Origin: SHAN690 sp041391765
GTDB lineage: Bacteria; Bacteroidota; Bacteroidia; Flavobacteriales_G; Salibacteraceae
Length of the DNA: 64,000 nucleotides
Assembly: GCA_041391765.1 (NCBI GenBank)
Contig: JAWKNJ010000014.1
Coordinates: 1-64,000, forward strand
Reading direction: 5' to 3'
Shown: one piece after another, positions 52,171-61,770 of the stretch
Layout: each line of letters opens with the position of its first letter
How positions within the stretch are numbered: the stretch's first letter is position 1
Position numbers and translations under genes: made by a program
Notes under the pieces: model-generated
Database searches by the model: none
What the model was told of the DNA's origin: nothing
Seen by the model: the letters and a program-made list of their open reading frames with translations, nothing else

Positions 52171-52374
52171 ATGAATGAGATCATCTTTATTGTGGAGGAT
52201 TCTCCGGAAGGAGGCCTAATTGCTAAGGCGCTGGGCGAATCTATCTTCACGGAGGCAGAAACCCTGGAGGAGCTCAAAGAAATGGTAAGAGATGCGGTCA
52301 ATTGCCATTTTGAAGAGAACAAACCTCAAATCATTCGCCTTCACATTGTTAGAGAGGAAGTGCTTGCTGCATGA
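52171..52374 (+). CDS. HicB-like antitoxin (short form)
   Basis: The 67-aa product (from ATG 52171; the frame is open to 52051 through the duplicated purS end) has the HicB-like fold start IIFIVEDSPEGGLIAKALGESIFTEAETLEELKEMVRDAV but no C-terminal DNA-binding domain. It precedes the toxin gene and overlaps it by 4 bases (ATGA). In such short forms antitoxicity is likely, whereas autoregulation by DNA binding is doubtful. A near-consensus TATCTTCG lies just upstream. Confidence 0.75.
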   Translation: MNEIIFIVEDSPEGGLIAKALGESIFTEAETLEELKEMVRDAVNCHFEENKPQIIRLHIVREEVLAA

Positions 52375-52619
52375 AGCTACCGAGAAGCATTTCCGCCACA
52401 GACTTAATCAAAGCTTTGGGAGTCTTTGGTTATGAAATCACGAGACAGAAGGGCAGCCATATTCGGATATCATCGAGCCACACACCTTCAACCCATCACA
52501 TAACTATCCCGAATCATGATCCGATCAAAGTTGGCACCTTATCGTCCATTCTCAACGATATAGCCAATCATCACAGGATAACAAAAGAAGAATTAGCAGA
52601 AAAGCTTTTTGGAAAATAG
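52371..52619 (+). CDS. hicA: HicA family mRNA-interferase toxin
   Basis: The 82-aa protein has the HicA fold with LIKALGVFGYEITRQKGSHIRI, the catalytic His in GSH (about residue 30), and THHITIPNHDPIKVGTLSSILNDI. HicA cuts mRNA at ribosomes and is neutralised by HicB. It overlaps the antitoxin gene by 4 bases and ends two bases before the purS stop on the other strand. The module is framed by two copies of the purS 3' end. Confidence 0.85.
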   Translation: MKLPRSISATDLIKALGVFGYEITRQKGSHIRISSSHTPSTHHITIPNHDPIKVGTLSSILNDIANHHRITKEELAEKLFGK

Positions 52620-52620
52620 A

Positions 52621-52872
52621 TTAGACCGAAGCCAACTCAAACGAGTAGCTCTCCATGATCTGATTGCATAGCAGTCGCTTGCATGCCTCGTCCACTTTTG
52701 CTCGTGCTTGATCTTCGCTCGCTGCCTCCACCTCCAAACTCATGTGCTTACCTACACGAACATTCGTGATCTCGCTCAGGTTTAGATTTTTCATGGAAGC
52801 CGTCACCGCCTTTCCTTGTGGGTCAAGCAAATTAGCGTGTGGCATGATGTCGATTTCAGCTTTGAATTTCAT
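52621..52872 (-). CDS. purS: Phosphoribosylformylglycinamidine synthase subunit PurS
   Basis: PurS is the small structural subunit of the three-part FGAM synthase. The 83-aa protein fits the family (MKFKAEIDIMPHANLLDPQG, then LNLSEITNVRVGKHMSLEVEA). It overlaps the end of the phosphatidyltransferase gene by 17 bases. purL and purQ are not in the window. Its last 45 bases are duplicated at 52069-52113, which shows that the hicBA module entered here without breaking the gene. Confidence 0.92.
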   Translation of the reverse strand: MKFKAEIDIMPHANLLDPQGKAVTASMKNLNLSEITNVRVGKHMSLEVEAASEDQARAKVDEACKRLLCNQIMESYSFELASV

Positions 52873-53746
52873 CGGATTTCAGATCGAGTTTTGAGGCGCC
52901 AAAAATGGCATAAATCCACGAGAGCAGAAAATAACCGAGCATAAAGATTGGCAGGATCAAGTAATCGATCAGGCCGAACTCAATAAAGAAAATATCGGTG
53001 TAGGGAACGAGGAAAATGATGTAGGAAATCAATGCCCAAATCAAAATGCCGTAGCGCCACTTGTTCTTACCCCAACTTAACCCCTTGAACTTAAGCGAGA
53101 GCATAGGAATGCGAACAACCATCATGGCAGCCAAAATCACACTCCACAACTGGTAAAACCATGGTCTAAACATGTGCTTGACCACCCAATAGTCCGAATA
53201 GTCCCACTTACGCTCCATGCCAATGATGTCGATGAACGAATCGCTGAGTCGATAGTAGAAGTTCAATGAGTAATGCGCTTCCAACACCAATGGAATTGAC
53301 ATCACAAACATGGCCATTGCCGGAATGGGCAGTCCTAAAAAGTGATCACGCTTTTCTTTATCCAGGTTAAAAACTGCCAACCGATATGCGCCCGCCATTG
53401 GAACCAACAGCGCCACTGAACAGCTCAGAATCTCGGTCATTGTCCAGCGCGACATGTCCAAGAAGTAAATCCCTTTGGAAATGCTGATCATCTGAAAAAG
53501 GATCATACCGGGCAGGGCACCGAAGGTGATCATGTCGGCCAGACTGTCGAGCTGCACTCCGAGTTCGCTTTGCGCGTTGAACAAACGAGCAACAAAGCCA
53601 TCAAGAAAGTCGAGCACCAGTGCAATGCCCACACAGACCACCGCACTGACCATCTCCTCGTGTGCAACGAAAATCATTCCCAGCACACCCAAGGCCGCAT
53701 TCGAAAGCGTCAATAGGTTGGGAATAAATCGGATGATGCTTTGCAT
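52856..53746 (-). CDS. pssA: CDP-diacylglycerol-serine O-phosphatidyltransferase
   Basis: The 296-aa membrane protein has the CDP-alcohol phosphotransferase signature DG-x2-AR-x8-G-x3-D-x3-D as DGFVARLFNAQSELGVQLDSLAD (near residues 49-71) and about seven to eight transmembrane helices. PssA makes phosphatidylserine from CDP-diacylglycerol and serine on the way to phosphatidylethanolamine. The substrate call follows length and Bacteroidota relatives; other alcohol specificities cannot be excluded. The downstream gene is purS with a 17-base overlap. Confidence 0.85.
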   Translation of the reverse strand: MQSIIRFIPNLLTLSNAALGVLGMIFVAHEEMVSAVVCVGIALVLDFLDGFVARLFNAQSELGVQLDSLADMITFGALPGMILFQMISISKGIYFLDMSRWTMTEILSCSVALLVPMAGAYRLAVFNLDKEKRDHFLGLPIPAMAMFVMSIPLVLEAHYSLNFYYRLSDSFIDIIGMERKWDYSDYWVVKHMFRPWFYQLWSVILAAMMVVRIPMLSLKFKGLSWGKNKWRYGILIWALISYIIFLVPYTDIFFIEFGLIDYLILPIFMLGYFLLSWIYAIFGASKLDLKSDEIQS

Positions 53747-53779
53747 GGCAGCGAAGATATTCTCGTTGACCTAATGAGC

Positions 53780-53915
53780 TGTCATTTCGAGTGAGCTTTT
53801 GCCACATAGCGAAAGCTCGTATCGAGAAATTAGACAGCGGCTGTGGTACCGGCCCCCTTCTTAAATGCCTTTCATCTCGATATGGACTCGCTACACTCGT
53901 CCTACTCGATGTGAC
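53780..53915. repeat. Degenerate palindromic intergenic element
   Basis: The arms TGTCATTTCGAGTG (53780-53793) and its near-complement TACTCGATGTGACA (53903-53915) enclose a second pair GTATCGAGAAAT/CATCTCGATAT. The pattern TGTCATTTCGAG...CTCGAnnTGACA resembles the dispersed palindromes that lie between genes in many Bacteroidota genomes. It fills the largest gene-free space of the window. Confidence 0.45.
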
Positions 53916-53988
53916 ATTCGTTGGAAACGCACAATTTTTCGAGCTATTTACAGTTATTTCCTGCCCATGAATCCATGCCATTCCTTCG

Positions 53989-53996
53989 TACATTTG
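53989..53996 (+). promoter_or_regulatory. -7 promoter element for the porV2-porU2 operon
   Basis: TACATTTG matches TAnnTTTG exactly and lies 13 bases upstream of ATG 54009, which supports that start over the upstream in-frame one at 53865. No TTG is found at 17-20 bases further upstream. Confidence 0.45.
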
Positions 53997-54008
53997 TGCA
54001 TCACTCCT

Positions 54009-55091
54009 ATGAGATTAGCCCTTTTCCCCGCATTCGTTTTGACTATTCTGGTCGTTCAAGGATTTTCTCAAACCAGAAAATACAGCAACGAATTCCTGAG
54101 TATTGGAGTTGGAGCTAGAGGATTGGCGATGAGCAAAGCTCAAGTGGCATCCGTGAATGACGTGACCGCAGCCTATTGGAACCCTGCAGGATTGACCGGA
54201 ATCAACAACAACCTTCAAGTTGCGGCCCAGCACGCAGAATACTTTGCCGGTATTGCTAAGTATGACTACGTAGGATTTGCAACCAAAATTGACGAGCGTA
54301 GTGCCTTTGGCCTCAGCATGATTCGATTTGGTGTGGACGACATTCCAAATACCACACAACTGATCGATGCCAATGGTCGCGTGAACTACGATCGCATCAC
54401 CACCTTTTCAGCTGCCGACTACGGCTTCCTAGCCAGCTACGCCAAAAAAATTGGCGACAAGGGACTAACTGTGGGAGGAAACACCAAAGTGATTTACCGT
54501 CAGGTGGGAGACATGGCCCGCGCATGGGGCTTCGGGTTGGATCTAGGAATGCAATACAAATTTGGCAAGTGGAATTTTGGAGCTGTCGGACGTGATGTGA
54601 CCAACACGTACAACGCTTGGCGCTATTCTCTGGATTCAGCGACCGTGGCAGTATTTCAGGCCACGGGCAATGAAATTCCGAAAAACGGATTGGAAATCAC
54701 CCTTCCAAAATTTGCTGTGGGCATCGGAAGAAAGTTCGTGATCAAGGAGCGTGTCGGCATCATGCCTGAGTTGAACGCTGACATCACCACCGATGGAAGA
54801 AGAAACGTATTGCTTCCCTGGAAACCATTCAGCATTGATCCCAACTTGGGGATTGAGCTGAGTTATTTGACGATTTTCTATATCCGAGGAGGCATTGGCA
54901 ACGTCCAACGTATAAAAGCCGAAGTCGGCAATTACTATGAGTACACCTTCCAGCCAAACCTTGGAGTTGGCGTCACAATAAAAGATGTTTTAAGCATTGA
55001 CTACGCGCTCACCGATATTGGCGATCAAAGCGTAGCGCTGTATTCCAACGTGTTTAGCCTGAAGGTGGCGATCAACAGGAAAAGCCAGTGA
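54009..55091 (+). CDS. Putative type IX secretion protein PorV2 (PorV/PorQ family)
   Basis: The 360-aa protein has a signal peptide (FPAFVLTILVVQGFSQ) and the PorV-type start NEFLSIGVGARGLAMSKAQV followed by DVTAAYWNPAGLTGINNN and a repeated beta-strand pattern consistent with an outer-membrane barrel. PorV is the T9SS shuttle that carries cargo to the sortase PorU. The paired gene downstream codes for a PorU2-type sortase and overlaps by 4 bases, so this is a PorV2-PorU2 unit. Function is inferred from the family. Confidence 0.88.
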   Translation: MRLALFPAFVLTILVVQGFSQTRKYSNEFLSIGVGARGLAMSKAQVASVNDVTAAYWNPAGLTGINNNLQVAAQHAEYFAGIAKYDYVGFATKIDERSAFGLSMIRFGVDDIPNTTQLIDANGRVNYDRITTFSAADYGFLASYAKKIGDKGLTVGGNTKVIYRQVGDMARAWGFGLDLGMQYKFGKWNFGAVGRDVTNTYNAWRYSLDSATVAVFQATGNEIPKNGLEITLPKFAVGIGRKFVIKERVGIMPELNADITTDGRRNVLLPWKPFSIDPNLGIELSYLTIFYIRGGIGNVQRIKAEVGNYYEYTFQPNLGVGVTIKDVLSIDYALTDIGDQSVALYSNVFSLKVAINRKSQ

Positions 55092-58000
55092 AAAAACTTT
55101 TACTTGGACTCGTATCATCATTCATCCCTCTTTTCCTCATTGCACAGCCCTATGGCAATGAGTGGATCGACTATAGCCCGGATCGATACTACTTCAAGTT
55201 CAAGGTAGCCAAGGACGGCATCTACCGCATCGATCAATTGGCGCTGAGCAACGCGATAGCCAAAGCGGGTGCACCTGTTTCCGTTTCTTCTATCGACCCC
55301 AGGACCATTCAGGTTTTTGCGAAAGGCACTGAGCAATACATTCACATAGAAGGTCAAGGGGATGGTTCGTTTGACAACAACGACTTCATCGAGCTCTACT
55401 GCGAAAAAAACACGGGCTGGTTGGATGAACGGATGTATCCATCAGCCAGCGAACACACAAATCCGTATTACAGTCTGTATACCGACACGCTCGTATATTT
55501 TCTGACCTGGAACCCAAGCGGTGCGCAGTCCACGTTTCGATACATAACTGTCCCGTTTGGCACTGCCGCCTCCACTCCGATGGACTATTTTATTCGAGAG
55601 CAAACAGTGAACTACAATACTGTTTACCATCCAGGGGCGGATCTTCAGGGTGGAAAACCGGTTTCAAGGTATTCGGGAGGTAAAGGCTGGACAAAGGGTG
55701 AAATCGGCTACAATGCCCAATCATCCAAGGGAAGCGGAGAAGCATCGTTTCAAACTCCAAATGTTTATGGCTCAGGAAATACCAGAATTCAAATGGGAAT
55801 CATGGGCTATAATGCCGGTGCCGGTGGTGCGAAAGCACACCACGCCCGAATTCAGCACAATCCCAACGGAACGTATACTACGCTGGAGGATTTGATCCTT
55901 TCCGAGTATGAGTTCAAGCACTACGAATCCACATTTGCTTCATCACTGATTACGGCTTCAACGCACAAGGTCAGACCATATGTTGCTTCCACAGGCTCAC
56001 TGGTTGACGCCACCGTGGATTATGTGAGCCTTAGCTATCAAAAGTTCTCCTACCCTCACACCCTGAGCTTTTCGGGCGAGAGCATTACCGAAGCAAAGAT
56101 CCGAGTGCCGCAGAGTGCGGTTGAAGTACATTTCAACGCCTCGAATTGGCCTGGGGGAACAACATCCTACCTCTACGACCCAAAGGCCGGCCGCAGGTAT
56201 GAACTGCAGCAAAGCGGGACTACGCTCAAATGCAATGTGGTTTCCGGTGTGGAACGTGATCTGTTTCTTTCGGCAAACACCGCAGTAACGAACATCGGCC
56301 TTCAGGGTCTCATTCCTGTATCTGATGATGCACAATTTCAGAATCCGATAGACATACAGCGCGACTCCGCCTTCCTGATCATAACGAACAAAAAACTAAA
56401 GACTTCAGCCGCAGAGTATGCCAACTACAGAAACTCAACGCATGGCGGACGATCAGTAGTCGTATATGTGGATGAGCTTTACGATCAATTCGCCTATGGC
56501 ATTGAACTGCATCCACTGGCTATTAGAGGATTCTGTGATTACGCGATTGACAATTGGAACACCGAACCGCAGTATCTTTTGTTACTTGGCAAAACATACC
56601 AGGAAAGTGAACACAGAAAGAATGCGACAAAGCGCGCAGGGTCTTTGGTTCCTACCATGTGCTATCCACCATCAGATAACTACTTGACCATGGGACTGAC
56701 AGATCATCCATACGCACCGGCATTGGCAACAGGTCGGGTCTCGGCTCAAAACGACATCGAAGTCCGGAATTATAAGATCAAGTTGAGCGCAATGGAACGA
56801 TCAATCAACGACTATTCAGCGACCTATACGATTGATCAAAAGCAGTGGCAAAAGAACATCCTCCACTTTGCGGGGGGAAACGATGCCAGCGAAAACCAGT
56901 ACTTTAAAAACAACCTGAATTCCTACGAATTAGCTCTTGAAGGACCGCAATTTGGAGGCAAGGTTTTTCTATTTAGTAAGACCACGAGTAACGTCATCGA
57001 GCAGCTCGACTTGGACACAATAAGGACACTCATCTCTAGCGGAGTTTCGATGATTTGCTTCTTTGGACATGGAACCACGAATAACGGTTTTGACATAAAT
57101 GTGGACGATCCGGCCGATTGGAACAACTACGAGAAGTACCCAATAGTTATGGCAAACAGTTGCTTTTCGGGAAATATTCATACCGATGAAAGCACCTCGG
57201 AGCGCTACGTGCTTCTCGCAAACGAAGGGGCAATAGCGTTTGTAGCTACTCCGGACCTGAGTTTACCGGACGATTTGAACGACATGTGCTATGCAATTCA
57301 CCAAGAAATTTCGAGCCTTAATTATGGTAAGAGCCTTGGTGAACAAATTCGAAACGCAGCCTATTCAGTATCTCCGAAAACCATCAACAACCCAAATAAC
57401 GTGGCAGAGGTCTTGGCAGCTGAAAAGAACAGAAGCATCGCCTTGGAGATGACGCTTCATGGTGATCCCGCTCTCAGAGTCTATCCACATTCCAAGAGCG
57501 AGCTGAGCATCAACGATCCTGTTAAGGGACCTGCTTACCACTTGGACCCGACCTTCATCACCACGGAGATGGATTCCTTTGATATTGTTGTGGATGTAAC
57601 GAACCTGGGGCGAACAGTAAATGGAGTAACTTCACTTAGAGCCACGCGCGAGTTTCCAACTTCTACGGGCACCGATGTGCGTTATCGGACGATTGAAAAT
57701 CTAGGCTATGAAAAGCCGGTACGCTTTCGCTTTCCTGTGGATCCTGTGAACGGAGTGGGTCCAAATGACATCACTTTAGAGGTTGATTATCCGGAAAGCA
57801 TTATTCCAGAGTTTGATGAAAGTAATAACAACGTGATTCAAAACATCACCGTGGACATTGTGGATGCTAACATTTCCCCGGTGTACCCATACAATTTCGC
57901 AGTGGTCTCAGACATGGACGTTACACTCAAAGCGAACACCGGTTATCCATTTGCCAAATCACGTACTTACACCATTCAAATTGACACCACGGACTTTTAT

Positions 58001-60232
58001 TCGAACCCATTGCAGCAGCAAATCACCCAAACAGGTGCGGTAATTGAATGGGATCCAAACCTTCCCTCATTAGGCTTTCAGGATAGCACGGTATTCTTCT
58101 GGCGAGTTGCTCCCACGGACGATTTATCGAAGTGGAAAGAGTTCAGTTTCCAAGTGATCAAAGGGCAATACGGATGGGGACAGGATCATTTCTTTCAGTT
58201 TAAGGACAATGACTTCGACTTCATCAACTATGATCGCTCGAAGCGTTTGCTAAGTTTCAAAGAAGCCACAAGAGAATTAACCGTGCACGTTGTCGGTTCG
58301 GCAAATCCGGCAATTGCCAGCGAGCGTGACGCAACCGAATTTCGACTCGATGGGCAGTTGAAACCTTTGGGAGAATATGGACTTCCGCCAAACGCTCCTC
58401 CGAGTATGGCGATCGCGGTAATTGACACGGTGAATTTGATGCCGTGGGGAACCTATGGACTAGAAAATGGTGTCCTTATTAATCAAGATCACCGATTCGG
58501 GAACAGCAATGATTACGATCCTTCTACATCGAGGGGTGCACGCGTGGCATATTGGTTCTCTTTCAACCTACAAACTCAAGCAGGCAGGGAAAACATGATC
58601 AACTTGATCGAAAACGAGGTGCCGGAAGGTTATTACATTCTAGCCTATTCACTTCGCGTAGCCAATTTCGAAACATTGTGGAACGACACCATGTTTCAGG
58701 CCTTCGAAAATCTAGGGGCTGATAGTATTCGATTCGTTAAGAATCAAAATCCGTACATCTTCTTTACTAAAAAAGGATCTCCTGAACTGACGGAAGAGGT
58801 GCTCGGAACATTTGATCGAGACATCATCAATTTGAAAACGAAGGTTTACTCAACACTTAAACAAGGCACCATAAGAGGGCCTGAAATAGGCCCTGCCATG
58901 GAATGGGGTTCATTTTATATGAACAAATATTCGCTTGAACCCAATTCTTCCGATGCCGTTAGGGCAACCGCGATCGGTGTAAACTCCCAAGGTCTTGAGT
59001 CCTATGAAACAGAATTGACCAGTTCGGGGAAAGTGGGTCTGCAAACCGATGCAGAATCTATTCCGAATATGCGCCTAGAGTTTTTCACATCCGACAATAC
59101 AAATGGAACCCCGGCTCAATTGGACAATTGGCACGTGCTCTATTCACCGGCACCGGATGCAGCCATCAACCCGATCAACGGTTTGATCTGGACTGAAAAA
59201 ACGGTTACGGCAGGTGAGCCGCTGCACTTTGGTGTGTCAATCGACAACATCAGCGAGTTCGACTTTGATAGCCTGTATGTTCGATACTGGGTGACTGCGA
59301 CAGGCGGTGAGGTGATCAGTGAAAAAATATTGGGTTACGCGAATTTGAAAGCAGGGGCCTCCGTGCTGGATTCGGTTCCAATCAATACTTCTTCGCTGGA
59401 TGGGCGATATACGCAATGGATCGAAGTAAACCCACGAGACTACCGCTGGCATAAAGAGCAATACCATTTCAACAACCGCGCTTACCTTCCGTTCAAAGTA
59501 ACGGGCGACAACAACAACCCACTGCTCGATGTAACGTTTGATGGCATTCACATCCTGAACGGAGATATCGTATCTCCCATTCCGGAAATCGTCATGGAGT
59601 TGAAGGATGAAAACAAGTATCTGTTGTTGGATGACACCACTTCCTTTGATGTGTTCATGACCTATCCATCAGGAGCACAGAAGCGCATACCATTTGTACA
59701 AAAAGGAAAGGAGGTAATGGCGTTCGAACCGGCCACGAACAAGAAAAACAAAGCACGTGTGACCTATCGTCCAGATCAACTGACAGACGGCACACACAAA
59801 TTAAGCGTCATGGGACGTGACGCCAGTGGAAATCCTTCTGGGAAAAAAGCCTATGCAATAGAATTCGAGGTGATCAACAAAAGCACAGTCACACAAGTCA
59901 TGAACTATCCCAACCCGTTCACCACCTCCACTCGATTTGTGTTTACGCTCACCGGAATGCGCGTTCCGGACGTATTTACGATACAGGTACTTTCAGTAAC
60001 AGGCAAGGTGGTGCGCGAAATCACTAAGGACGAACTTGGTCCCATCAACATCGGTCGGAACATCACACAATATGCTTGGAATGGAACGGATGAATACGGG
60101 GATCGGTTGGCAAATGGCGTTTACCTCTACCGCGTGATCATGAAAATTGAAGGACAAGCCATTGAACGCATGGAGTCAGGCGCGGATCAGTACTTCACGA
60201 AGGAGTTTGGAAAGATGTATTTGTTTCGCTAA
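55088..60232 (+). CDS. Putative type IX secretion sortase PorU2 (C25 peptidase)
   Basis: This 1714-aa protein has a signal peptide (residues 1-20), a large N-terminal region, a gingipain-type C25 cysteine-protease domain with the catalytic pair His661 (CFFGHGTT) and Cys692 (MANSCFSGN), and a long C-terminal part of Ig/CARDB-like domains ending in a FlgD-like segment (NYPNPFTTSTRFVFTL, WNGTDEYGDRLANGVYLYRV). It is much longer than classical PorU (about 1100-1300 aa), as expected for PorU2. PorU-type sortases cleave the CTD of T9SS cargo and attach it to the surface. It is coupled to PorV2. Confidence 0.9.
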   Translation: MKKLLLGLVSSFIPLFLIAQPYGNEWIDYSPDRYYFKFKVAKDGIYRIDQLALSNAIAKAGAPVSVSSIDPRTIQVFAKGTEQYIHIEGQGDGSFDNNDFIELYCEKNTGWLDERMYPSASEHTNPYYSLYTDTLVYFLTWNPSGAQSTFRYITVPFGTAASTPMDYFIREQTVNYNTVYHPGADLQGGKPVSRYSGGKGWTKGEIGYNAQSSKGSGEASFQTPNVYGSGNTRIQMGIMGYNAGAGGAKAHHARIQHNPNGTYTTLEDLILSEYEFKHYESTFASSLITASTHKVRPYVASTGSLVDATVDYVSLSYQKFSYPHTLSFSGESITEAKIRVPQSAVEVHFNASNWPGGTTSYLYDPKAGRRYELQQSGTTLKCNVVSGVERDLFLSANTAVTNIGLQGLIPVSDDAQFQNPIDIQRDSAFLIITNKKLKTSAAEYANYRNSTHGGRSVVVYVDELYDQFAYGIELHPLAIRGFCDYAIDNWNTEPQYLLLLGKTYQESEHRKNATKRAGSLVPTMCYPPSDNYLTMGLTDHPYAPALATGRVSAQNDIEVRNYKIKLSAMERSINDYSATYTIDQKQWQKNILHFAGGNDASENQYFKNNLNSYELALEGPQFGGKVFLFSKTTSNVIEQLDLDTIRTLISSGVSMICFFGHGTTNNGFDINVDDPADWNNYEKYPIVMANSCFSGNIHTDESTSERYVLLANEGAIAFVATPDLSLPDDLNDMCYAIHQEISSLNYGKSLGEQIRNAAYSVSPKTINNPNNVAEVLAAEKNRSIALEMTLHGDPALRVYPHSKSELSINDPVKGPAYHLDPTFITTEMDSFDIVVDVTNLGRTVNGVTSLRATREFPTSTGTDVRYRTIENLGYEKPVRFRFPVDPVNGVGPNDITLEVDYPESIIPEFDESNNNVIQNITVDIVDANISPVYPYNFAVVSDMDVTLKANTGYPFAKSRTYTIQIDTTDFYSNPLQQQITQTGAVIEWDPNLPSLGFQDSTVFFWRVAPTDDLSKWKEFSFQVIKGQYGWGQDHFFQFKDNDFDFINYDRSKRLLSFKEATRELTVHVVGSANPAIASERDATEFRLDGQLKPLGEYGLPPNAPPSMAIAVIDTVNLMPWGTYGLENGVLINQDHRFGNSNDYDPSTSRGARVAYWFSFNLQTQAGRENMINLIENEVPEGYYILAYSLRVANFETLWNDTMFQAFENLGADSIRFVKNQNPYIFFTKKGSPELTEEVLGTFDRDIINLKTKVYSTLKQGTIRGPEIGPAMEWGSFYMNKYSLEPNSSDAVRATAIGVNSQGLESYETELTSSGKVGLQTDAESIPNMRLEFFTSDNTNGTPAQLDNWHVLYSPAPDAAINPINGLIWTEKTVTAGEPLHFGVSIDNISEFDFDSLYVRYWVTATGGEVISEKILGYANLKAGASVLDSVPINTSSLDGRYTQWIEVNPRDYRWHKEQYHFNNRAYLPFKVTGDNNNPLLDVTFDGIHILNGDIVSPIPEIVMELKDENKYLLLDDTTSFDVFMTYPSGAQKRIPFVQKGKEVMAFEPATNKKNKARVTYRPDQLTDGTHKLSVMGRDASGNPSGKKAYAIEFEVINKSTVTQVMNYPNPFTTSTRFVFTLTGMRVPDVFTIQVLSVTGKVVREITKDELGPINIGRNITQYAWNGTDEYGDRLANGVYLYRVIMKIEGQAIERMESGADQYFTKEFGKMYLFR

Positions 60233-60285
60233 AACCGCTTCACCGCATAGGGCGCAAAGACCCTCACAAAGGACGCTGAGCGTGA

Positions 60286-61728
60286 TCAATACTTAATGCA
60301 CACATTCTTCGGCTCAGTGAAGAACTGAAATGCTTCGAAGCCACCTTCACGACCTACTCCAGAGCTTTTGACTCCACCAAATGGAGTTCTCAAGTCGCGA
60401 AGCAACCAGCAATTGATCCAGCAAATACCAGTGTGTAGTTCCCGGGCAATGCGATGGGCGCGCTTCAGGTTAGAGGTCCAAACACTGCTCGCCAAACCGT
60501 ACTTGGTGCTATTCGCCATTTCGATGGCTTCATCTTCCGTGTCGAATGGAATCAATGTAACTACCGGGCCAAAAATCTCTTCCTGGTTGGTTCGACAGGT
60601 AAATGGCAGCCCTTCGATCACAGTAGGTTCTAAAAAGTATCCATTGGCCAGTTCACCGGTCATTTTAGGTCGTTTTCCACCGCACAATATTGTTCCGCCT
60701 TCTTCTTGTGCAAGTTCGATGTAGCTCATCACCTTTTCCAAATGCGGCTTGCTCACGACAGCTCCCAAATCTGAATCCTCTGATTTAGGATCACCGACTT
60801 TCATCTTCTTCACTCGAGCGACAAATTCATCACGAAACTTATCATAGATCGAACGTTCGATCAAAATGCGGGAACCGCATAAGCAGATTTGTCCCTGATT
60901 AGCAAATGAGGACCGCAAGGTGGTTTTCATCATGTCCTCAAAGTCGCAGTCCGCGAAAATGATGTTTGGGTTTTTGCCTCCTAACTCGAGACTCAGCTTC
61001 TTAAACTTCGGTGCTGCGGTCCGGGCTATCCATTCTCCGGTGGCCGTTCCACCAGTGAAACTGATCATCGGGATGTCCTCATGTTCTATGATTGCTGCTC
61101 CAGCTTTTGGTCCCAGGCCGTGAACAATATTCAGGACCCCTTTCGGCATTCCTGCTTCGATGCACAGCTTGGAAAGCAAATAAGCAGTGTATGGCGTCAC
61201 TTCCGATGGCTTAGCCACCACAGTGTTTCCGGCCGCCAGTGCCGGGGCAATTTTCCAAGAGAATAAGTAAAGCGGAAGGTTCCATGGAGATATACAGCCT
61301 GCAACACCGATAGGCTGTCTCAGCGTGTAATTAATTGCTACATCGCCCATAGAATGCGACTCAGAGGCGAAGTGTAAAATTCCTGTTCCATAAAAATGGA
61401 AGTTTGCTTGTGCCCTGGGTATATCTATTGTTCTTGACAGATTCACGGGTTTTCCATTGTCACGGCTCTCTGCCTGAGCGAGCATCTCCAGATTTTCGCC
61501 AATCAATTCTGCAATACGGATCAATATTGCCGAGCGCTCTTGGGCGCTCATTTTGCTCCAGATCCCAAATGCAGCTTTTGCAGCATTGGTAGCTTCGATC
61601 ACATCCGTTTGATCGCTATCGGGAATCATCGAATAAATCTTGCCTGTGGCAGGTTCGTAGTTTTCGAAATAGTTGCCACTAGCCGGCTCGACTAGCTCTC
61701 CATTGATGTAGTTAAGCAGTTTCTCCAT
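60286..61728 (-). CDS. NAD(P)-dependent aldehyde dehydrogenase
   Basis: The 480-aa enzyme has the ALDH fold: PWNLPLYLFSWKIAPALAAGNTVVAKPSEVTP (cofactor), ISFTGGTATGEWIA, LELGGKNPNIIFADCDFEDM (catalytic Glu) and NQGQICLCGSRILI (nucleophile Cys near residue 285), plus EEIFGPVVTLIPFDTEDEAIEMAN. The sequence is close to the 2-hydroxymuconic-semialdehyde/betaine-type ALDH group, but the substrate cannot be fixed. It is convergent with porU2. Confidence 0.9.
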   Translation of the reverse strand: MEKLLNYINGELVEPASGNYFENYEPATGKIYSMIPDSDQTDVIEATNAAKAAFGIWSKMSAQERSAILIRIAELIGENLEMLAQAESRDNGKPVNLSRTIDIPRAQANFHFYGTGILHFASESHSMGDVAINYTLRQPIGVAGCISPWNLPLYLFSWKIAPALAAGNTVVAKPSEVTPYTAYLLSKLCIEAGMPKGVLNIVHGLGPKAGAAIIEHEDIPMISFTGGTATGEWIARTAAPKFKKLSLELGGKNPNIIFADCDFEDMMKTTLRSSFANQGQICLCGSRILIERSIYDKFRDEFVARVKKMKVGDPKSEDSDLGAVVSKPHLEKVMSYIELAQEEGGTILCGGKRPKMTGELANGYFLEPTVIEGLPFTCRTNQEEIFGPVVTLIPFDTEDEAIEMANSTKYGLASSVWTSNLKRAHRIARELHTGICWINCWLLRDLRTPFGGVKSSGVGREGGFEAFQFFTEPKNVCIKY

Positions 61729-61770
61729 GAATTCCTAGATATGGCAAATGTAGAAGCCTCTAACAAAATA

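Noticed and set aside
53601..53993. 130-aa minus-strand frame upstream of pssA
   Set aside because: It covers the palindromic intergenic repeat and part of pssA in another frame; the product is low-complexity Arg-rich.
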